Origin: Azomonas tarimensis
GTDB lineage: Bacteria > Pseudomonadota > Gammaproteobacteria > Pseudomonadales > Pseudomonadaceae
Length of the DNA: 64,000 nt
Direction: 5' to 3'
Assembly (NCBI RefSeq): GCF_042648805.1
Contig: NZ_JBHRXZ010000024.1
Location: 1 to 64,000 of the forward strand
In this document: positions 59,354 to 64,000 of the stretch, one piece after another
How the letters are laid out: each line of letters starts with the position of its first letter
How positions within the stretch are numbered: the stretch's first letter is position 1
The notes under the pieces: generated by a model
Databases searched by the model: none
What the model was told of the DNA's origin: nothing
Seen by the model: only the letters and a program-made list of their open reading frames with translations
Program-made: the position numbers and the translations under genes

Positions 59354-60196
59354 TCAATGAAACAACCTGGTACTCAACTCCCGACTGGCCTCCAGCAACA
59401 CCGGCAGGAAGCGTGTTTCCAGCTCCTGCTTGGATACCCGCCCGGCGTGGGTGCCGACGTTGAGGGCGGCGAGAACCTGGCCGGCAGAGTCTTTCAGTGG
59501 CACGGCCAGCGAGCGCAGGCCGACTTCCAGTTCCTGGTCGATGATGACCCAGCCCTGGCGGCGGATATCGTCGATGTTGGCACGCAGGGCGTCGGGCGTG
59601 TGCAGGGTTCGGCTGGTCTTGACCTGCAGATCGGCGTGGTCGAGGTAGTCGTCCAGCGCGGCGTCGTCCAGGGCGGCAAGCAGGATGCGGCCCATGGACG
59701 TGCAGTACGCCGGCAGGCGGCTGCCCACCGAGAGATCCACCGAGATCAGGCGCTGCGGGGTGGCCGAGCGCGCTACGTAGAGCACTTCATCACCTTCCAG
59801 CGTGGCCATGGAGCAGGCTTCGTGAAGCTGGTCGCTGAGGCGGTCGAGGATCGGCTGGGCGGTGACGGCCAACGGGGTCGACGACAGGTAGGCGTGACCC
59901 AGAGTGAGTACCTTCGGCAGCAACGACCAGGTACGGCCGTCAGTGGTGACGTAGCCCAGTTTCATCAGCGTATAGAGGCACCGACGCACCGCCGCCCGGG
60001 GAATCTCGGTGCGGTGGCTGATCTGGGCGATGGTCAGATGGCGCTTGCGCTCCTGAAAGGCGTGGATCACCGCCAGCCCGCGGGCCAGTGAGGTCATGAA
60101 GTTCGGGTCGCCGGTGAAGGCTTCGATACGCTTGGACGGCGATGCGATGATGGGGGGTGCCATCGGCGATGGGTGAGGACGGCTGTCGTCGTGCAT
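59354..60196 (-). CDS. pcaR: PcaR, IclR-family regulator of the beta-ketoadipate genes
   Basis: The 280-aa protein has an N-terminal extension of about 30 residues, HTH within FMTSLARGLAVIHAFQERKRHLTIAQISHRTEIPRAAVRRCLYTLMKLGYV, and effector domain segments SMATLEGDEVLYVARSATPQRLISVDLSVGSRLPAYCTSMGRILLAAL and INVGTHAGRVS-like sequence. These are typical of PcaR/PcaU/PobR activators, which respond to 3-oxoadipate or protocatechuate. The start at 60196 follows GAGG; a GTG at 60217 is possible. It is upstream of pcaI on the same strand and has a dyad before its own start. Confidence 0.93.
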   Translation of the reverse strand: MHDDSRPHPSPMAPPIIASPSKRIEAFTGDPNFMTSLARGLAVIHAFQERKRHLTIAQISHRTEIPRAAVRRCLYTLMKLGYVTTDGRTWSLLPKVLTLGHAYLSSTPLAVTAQPILDRLSDQLHEACSMATLEGDEVLYVARSATPQRLISVDLSVGSRLPAYCTSMGRILLAALDDAALDDYLDHADLQVKTSRTLHTPDALRANIDDIRRQGWVIIDQELEVGLRSLAVPLKDSAGQVLAALNVGTHAGRVSKQELETRFLPVLLEASRELSTRLFH

Positions 60197-60226
60197 GGCT
60201 TCGCCTCGGATCTGCACAGGGAGTTA

Positions 60227-60261
60227 GTTCGATTATCGACCATCAAATCGATAATCGCCAC
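60227..60261. promoter_or_regulatory. PcaR-type dyad before pcaR
   Basis: GTTCGATTATCGACC (60227-60241) and ATCGATAATCGCCAC (60247-60261) form an inverted pair, both close to the PcaR consensus. Position 31-65 bases before pcaR suggests autoregulation. Confidence 0.65.
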
Positions 60262-60295
60262 ACCCCGCCCAAACAGCCCAGCGAGACCATGGCTC

Positions 60296-61207
60296 TCAGC
60301 GATATCCGGCCGCCACCTCACGCAGCGCTTCGATGCACCACTGCATCGCCAGAGTGGGTGCCAGCGAGGGGTTGCTACAGACGCCCACCGAGCCGCCAGG
60401 CTCCTGGATGCCGAGGCGGAACTCCACCAGCGCGCCGCTGGCCAGGTCGCGATGTACCGCATCCAGCGGGGCGACCCAGGCAGCGTCACTGTTGAACACG
60501 TACTGGCGACTGACCGCTATGGAGAGGGTCTCGAGCCGACGCTGTGGAGGACTGATGCCCAACTGAATGAACAGACTGTCGGCATGCCGCCGAATGGTGG
60601 TTCCCGCCAGCGGCAAGACCACCGGAAAATCGCTCAAACGCTCCGGCCCGCCGCTCTGCAGCAAGGGATGCCCCGGACGTACCACCAGAGTCATGGACTC
60701 GCTGTACAGGTGTTCGAATGCAAGCCCTTCGATCTGCGGACTGTCGGTCATGCGACCGATCACCAGATCGAGTTCTCCCGCGCGCAACTGACCAAGCAGA
60801 TGAGCGCCCGGCCCGGTGGCCACACTGACCACCAGCGCCGCATGCTGGTCATGAAGCCTGGCCACCACTTCGGGCAGCAGGGAGCTCTCCACCGTCGATA
60901 GTGCCCCCAGGCGCACCATGCCGGCCTCGTGCTCACCCTCGCGCAGACTGCGCACGCCTTCGCGCAGAGCCTGAACACTCGGCCCGGCGTAGCGCAAGAA
61001 CGCGCTGCCCGCTGCAGTGAGGCTGACGCCCGTCTTGCCACGCTCGAAAAGCTGGGTTCCCAGCAGTTGCTCCAGCTCCTTGAGGGTCTTGGATACCGCC
61101 GGCTGCGTCACCGCCAGCCCATCGGCCGCACGCGCGAAGCTCCCCTGCCGGGCGATTTCGAGAAAGCACAGCAGGTGGCGATATTTGATGCGGTTGTCGA
61201 GATTCAT
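60296..61207 (-). CDS. pcaQ: PcaQ, LysR-family regulator
   Basis: This 303-aa protein has RIKYRHLLCFLEIARQGSFARAADGLAVTQPAVSKTLKELEQLLGTQLFERGKTGVSLTAAG and an effector domain beginning GMVRLGALSTVESSLLPEVVARL. These fit PcaQ, which activates protocatechuate genes in response to carboxymuconate. pcaGH (protocatechuate 3,4-dioxygenase) is not in the window, so either its targets lie elsewhere or it acts on pcaBDC. Confidence 0.88.
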   Translation of the reverse strand: MNLDNRIKYRHLLCFLEIARQGSFARAADGLAVTQPAVSKTLKELEQLLGTQLFERGKTGVSLTAAGSAFLRYAGPSVQALREGVRSLREGEHEAGMVRLGALSTVESSLLPEVVARLHDQHAALVVSVATGPGAHLLGQLRAGELDLVIGRMTDSPQIEGLAFEHLYSESMTLVVRPGHPLLQSGGPERLSDFPVVLPLAGTTIRRHADSLFIQLGISPPQRRLETLSIAVSRQYVFNSDAAWVAPLDAVHRDLASGALVEFRLGIQEPGGSVGVCSNPSLAPTLAMQWCIEALREVAAGYR

Positions 61208-61358
61208 CCAGGTTCCGGCGCCAGCAACGGTGAGATTGTAGCCTCAGCGGCCAGCGACAGACGAACGCTGGTTCCTGTCCCGCCTGCCAGAGGAGGCGGC
61301 GTAACGGCCCTGAAGGATCGAGACGGCACATGGCCAGGGGAGGAAAAACAGAAGCACG

Positions 61359-61383
61359 AAAAAAAGGGGCCTAAGCCCCTTTC
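61359..61383 (-). terminator. Rho-independent terminator of the tRNA-Glu/tRNA-Gly transcript
   Basis: Read leftward, AAAGGGGC-ttag-GCCCCTTTTTTT. A strong stem with a 7-T tract, 42 bases beyond the tRNA-Gly gene. The stem also reads well rightward with a shorter T-tract. Confidence 0.8.
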
Positions 61384-61424
61384 TCGATTGCCTGACTGAT
61401 CAGAAGATCAGCAGTGCCATAATT

Positions 61425-61500
<76 letters not shown>

Positions 61501-61502
61501 AA

Positions 61503-61578
61503 TGGCGTCCCCTAGGGGACTCGAACCCCTGTTACCGCCGTGAAAGGGCGGTGTCCTAGGCCACTAGACGAAGGGGAC
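61503..61578 (-). tRNA. tRNA-Glu (TTC anticodon)
   Basis: A complete 76-nt tRNA with encoded CCA: acceptor GTCCCCT/AGGGGAC, anticodon stem CCGCC/GGCGG with loop CTTTCAC, and T arm GGGGTTCGAATCCCC. First of the tRNA pair behind a strong promoter. Confidence 0.96.
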
Positions 61579-61660
61579 GCGGCCCGGAACTTACAACAGA
61601 TTGTGTAAACTTCCTGACTTCCCCGCTTCGCCTTTCAGCTTCGCAGTGGAAGTGGCGCGC

Positions 61661-61689
61661 ATTCTATGGAGGGCCGCAGGGGTCGTCAA
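61661..61689 (-). promoter_or_regulatory. Sigma-70 promoter of the tRNA-Glu/tRNA-Gly unit
   Basis: The minus strand has -35 TTGACG (61684-61689) and -10 TAGAAT (61661-61666) at the ideal 17-base spacing, followed by a GC-rich discriminator (gcgcgcc). The start would be near 61655, about 75 bases before tRNA-Glu. Confidence 0.75.
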
Positions 61690-61780
61690 GCCTCTCTCGA
61701 GAATATTTTTCGAATCAATGACTTCATCCCTCCCTTCGGCCATAGTCAGCTTCTGGCATGAATGTCTTGAGGTGTGCGGC

Positions 61781-62551
61781 ATGTCTACTACTCTCATAGC
61801 AGGCCTGATCGTGGCGGGGCTGTTTTTGCTGCTGGCGATCGCCTACATCAACCATATCGTCGAGGGCAACAAGCTCAAGACTGCTCGCAAGCGCGCCGAC
61901 CTGCAGGATCAGGCCCGGCGCTGTGCTTCGTTGGCCGACGCATTGCCCGGCCAGCTGATGAGCGTCGAGCTGAGGCTGGCGCTGGCGGAACTCGAACTCA
62001 AGTGGTGTCAGCAATTGCAGGCGATGGACAAGCGCAACAGCAGGCTTCGGGAGCGCATCAGCGGACTGGCCGGCCTGATTGCCCAGGCCCAAACCCTAAA
62101 GCTCGACCTTCCGGTACGCCCGATCACCACCCAGGCGCAGGCTGACGAGACCAGCCTGAACCTGGAAGACATCCTGCAGATCTTCGCCCGCGGCGCCCGT
62201 GACGGCCTGATCCCGGCAGCCGAGGCAAAACGCTGGCAAACGGAGATCCGGCGCCTGCTCGTCCTGATGCATCTGGAACACTTCAGCAACCTTGGCCAGC
62301 GGTCCCTTCAGCAGAACCAGCCCGCCCAGGCCCGCCTTGCCTACGAACGTGCCGTGCAATACTTGCGCAAGCAGCCCGACGTCTCGGCTTATGCGGCCCG
62401 ACTTCGTCAGCTCGAAGCCAGTCTTGAGCGCGCCAACGCCATGGTACTGGCCTTGCAGCCGGGCAGCCGCTCCGATAGCGAGCTGACTGCAGCCGTCGAA
62501 GAGGAAGTCGAAGCGCAGGACGCCTGGAAGAAAAAGAACCTCTACGAGTGA
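61781..62551 (+). CDS. Conserved membrane-anchored coiled-coil/helical protein (PA2820-like)
   Basis: The 256-aa product has one N-terminal transmembrane helix (TTLIAGLIVAGLFLLLAIAYI) followed by a mostly helical, charged cytoplasmic or periplasmic domain with leucine-rich heptads. The region QRSLQQNQPAQARLAYERAVQYLRKQPD resembles a TPR unit. No family is known to me beyond the conserved position next to the tRNA-Gly/Glu pair and the GST gene in pseudomonads. The start at 61781 follows GAGGTG; the longer frame from 61601 overlaps the tRNA promoter. Its stop is 5 bases before the GST start. Confidence 0.75.
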   Translation: MSTTLIAGLIVAGLFLLLAIAYINHIVEGNKLKTARKRADLQDQARRCASLADALPGQLMSVELRLALAELELKWCQQLQAMDKRNSRLRERISGLAGLIAQAQTLKLDLPVRPITTQAQADETSLNLEDILQIFARGARDGLIPAAEAKRWQTEIRRLLVLMHLEHFSNLGQRSLQQNQPAQARLAYERAVQYLRKQPDVSAYAARLRQLEASLERANAMVLALQPGSRSDSELTAAVEEEVEAQDAWKKKNLYE

Positions 62552-62556
62552 AATCC

Positions 62557-63240
62557 ATGAGCCGAATACTCTACGGTGCGCCGCTGTCCCCCTTTGTCCG
62601 CAAGCTTCGTATCAGCCTTCAGGAGAAGGACCTCGACCACGCGCTCGAGATGGTGATGCCGTACTCGCCACCCGACTGGTATTTCGATCTCAATCCGCTG
62701 GGACGTATCCCCGCGTTCAAGGACGGCGACATCACCCTCGCCGATTCCAGCGTCATCGGCCAGTATCTGGACGACGCCTACCCTGCGACTACCTGTCTTT
62801 ACGGCGAGAGCGCTGCCGATCGGGCACGGGTTCGCTGGCTGGAAAAGTACGCCGATTACGAAGTCGCGCCGCATGCCACGTTCACGGTCTTCGGTCAGCG
62901 GCTGCTGCTTCCCAGCGGCGGACAGCAATGCGATGACGCCAAGGTCAGGCATGCCCTGGATATTGCGCTGCCACCCTTGTTCGACTATTTGGAGCAGGAG
63001 CTGGGCAACCGGCGTTTTTTCGTTTCCGAGCGGCTGAGCATGGCCGACATCGCAATCGTCACCCAGTGGATCAACATGGACTACGGTGACGAGCCGCTGG
63101 ATGCCAGGCGCTGGCCCAACCTCGCACGGCACGACCAGGCTATTCGAGGGCTGCCGACCGTGCGGGCCATCCTGCAGAGCGAACTCTGGATCGTGCAGAA
63201 GCTACGGGACAAGGCCGCGCGCCCCGGCGCGGCCTCCTGA
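62557..63240 (+). CDS. Glutathione S-transferase family protein
   Basis: The 227-aa product has an N-terminal thioredoxin-like domain (YGAPLSPFVRKLRISLQEKDL, NPLGRIPAFKDGDITLADSSVIGQYLDDAYP) with the cis-Pro and the SNAIL/TRAIL-like DSSVI motif, and a helical C-terminal domain (ERLSMADIAIVTQWINMDY). The usual catalytic Ser/Cys position carries Ser-Pro. The start at 62557 is preferred over an earlier GTG (62548) that overlaps the upstream stop. It is probably cotranscribed with the membrane protein gene. Confidence 0.85.
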   Translation: MSRILYGAPLSPFVRKLRISLQEKDLDHALEMVMPYSPPDWYFDLNPLGRIPAFKDGDITLADSSVIGQYLDDAYPATTCLYGESAADRARVRWLEKYADYEVAPHATFTVFGQRLLLPSGGQQCDDAKVRHALDIALPPLFDYLEQELGNRRFFVSERLSMADIAIVTQWINMDYGDEPLDARRWPNLARHDQAIRGLPTVRAILQSELWIVQKLRDKAARPGAAS

Positions 63241-63241
63241 G

Positions 63242-64000
63242 CTAGGCGTCCAGCAGCCTGTTGCCCACCCACTGCCGGGCGAACTGGTAGGCGCAGCGTC
63301 CGTTGCGATTGCCGCGGGCCAGGGCCCAGCGGATGGCCTCTTTCTGCAAGGTCTCGTCCCAATCCCAGCGCAACCCTGCAGGTTGCGCGAGGCTGTCTAT
63401 CCAGTGCTGTACCACGCTCAGGAAGTGATCCTGGCTGAACGGATAGAACGACAGCCAGAGACCGAAACGGTCGGAAAGCGCGATCTTGTCCTCCACGGCC
63501 TCGCTCGGGTGCAATTCCCCGTCGATCCGCTCCCAATTGTCATTGTCGCTCTGACGCTCCGGTACAAGATGCCGCCTGTTGGAAGTGGCATAGAGCAGCA
63601 CATTGTCCGGCGCCTGCTCCAGGGAGCCATCCAGCACGCTTTTCAGCACACGGTAGTCGCCCTCCCCCGCCTCGAATGACAGATCATCGCAGAACAGCAC
63701 AAAGCGCTGCGGCGAGTCAGCGAGCTGCTGAACCACCCGCGGCAGGTCGGCCAGGTGATCACGCTCGATCTCGATCAGACGCAGCCCCAGCGGAGCGAAG
63801 CGGGCCAGCAAGGCCCGTACCAGCGACGATTTTCCAGTGCCTCTCGCGCCCCAGAGCAGGGCGTGGTTGGCAGGCATTCCCTCAACGAATTGTCGGGTGT
63901 TGGCTGTGAGCAGATCGCGCTGGCGATCGATGCCCAGCAGATCGTCCAGCGATAGATCCAGATTCACCTTGAGCGGCTGCAGGTAGCCTCCCCGCGGCTC
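63242..64000 (-). CDS. DUF815-type AAA+ ATPase, 5' end outside the window
   Basis: The visible 252 codons hold LLGIDRQRDLLTANTRQFVEGMPANHALLWGARGTGKSSLVRALLARF (Walker A GARGTGKSS), FVLFCDDLSFEAGEGDYRVLKSVLDG (Walker B-like), LLYATSNRRHLVPE, and LSDRFGLWLSFYPFSQDHFL, the DUF815 pattern. The frame continues past the right edge (EPRGGYLQPLK), so the start lies outside; a GTG at 63967 is internal. Function unknown. It is convergent with the GST gene, 1 base apart. Confidence 0.85.
   Translation of the reverse strand, partial: EPRGGYLQPLKVNLDLSLDDLLGIDRQRDLLTANTRQFVEGMPANHALLWGARGTGKSSLVRALLARFAPLGLRLIEIERDHLADLPRVVQQLADSPQRFVLFCDDLSFEAGEGDYRVLKSVLDGSLEQAPDNVLLYATSNRRHLVPERQSDNDNWERIDGELHPSEAVEDKIALSDRFGLWLSFYPFSQDHFLSVVQHWIDSLAQPAGLRWDWDETLQKEAIRWALARGNRNGRCAYQFARQWVGNRLLDA

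Overview
The window comes from a GC-rich gammaproteobacterium, almost certainly a Pseudomonas. It contains dusA, tal, an RssB/RssC pair, mlaA, queF, a YadGH-type ABC exporter, a PA2817-like gene, tRNA-Gly/tRNA-Glu, a PA2820-like membrane protein, a GST and a DUF815 ATPase. As I recall, this is the P. aeruginosa PA2795-PA2822 gene order, here broken open by catabolic clusters. No CRISPR, rRNA or intact insertion sequence was seen.

Layout. 0-6 kb: tRNA-Val, an FAD amine oxidase, a 148-bp palindromic MITE-like element, a C39-peptidase/TPR lipoprotein with its small membrane partner, and a TonB-dependent siderophore receptor. 6-15 kb: a leftward operon (SDR, cyclohexanone-type Baeyer-Villiger monooxygenase, GabD-like aldehyde dehydrogenase, OprB porin, second SDR). 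It starts at a recognisable sigma-54 promoter, with paired dyads upstream and an AcoR-like sigma-54 activator divergent to it. 15-21 kb: enoyl-CoA hydratase, 3-hydroxyacyl-CoA dehydrogenase, CaiB-type CoA-transferase and an etfA remnant, divergent from an IclR regulator and an acyl-CoA dehydrogenase. 21-28.6 kb: a cassette (AtoE carrier, YciI, cyclase-family hydrolase, SDR, TctCBA transporter) bounded by a 27-bp direct repeat, as if inserted behind the acyl-CoA dehydrogenase. 28.6-35.7 kb: LysR genes, two luciferase-like oxidoreductases, a tandem pair of TIM-barrel isomerase-like genes, an SDR and an ABM monooxygenase. 35.8-43.4 kb: a salicylate module (salicylaldehyde dehydrogenase, NahR-like regulator, salicylate hydroxylase, aromatic-acid MFS carrier) enclosing a LysR gene and a DODA-type extradiol dioxygenase. 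43.6-52.2 kb: conserved core genes. 52.3-61.2 kb: the protocatechuate/beta-ketoadipate cluster (pcaQ, pcaR, pcaI, pcaJ, pcaF, pcaB, pcaD, pcaC) and an orphan TctC protein. 61.3-64 kb: core genes again.

How it fits together (inference). The sigma-54 operon could convert a cyclic alcohol or ketone to a dicarboxylic acid such as adipate. The 15-21 kb genes could activate and beta-oxidise it to 3-oxoadipyl-CoA, and PcaF, also in this window, would cleave that to succinyl-CoA and acetyl-CoA. No lactone hydrolase is present, so part of the route must lie elsewhere or the substrate differs. Regulation is legible in several places: the sigma-54 promoter with dyads, two TTTCRCTATRCGAAA operators for the IclR at 19.3 kb, and a family of GTTCGATAATCGCAC-like dyads at pcaI, at pcaR, and at both promoters of the 21-28 kb cassette.
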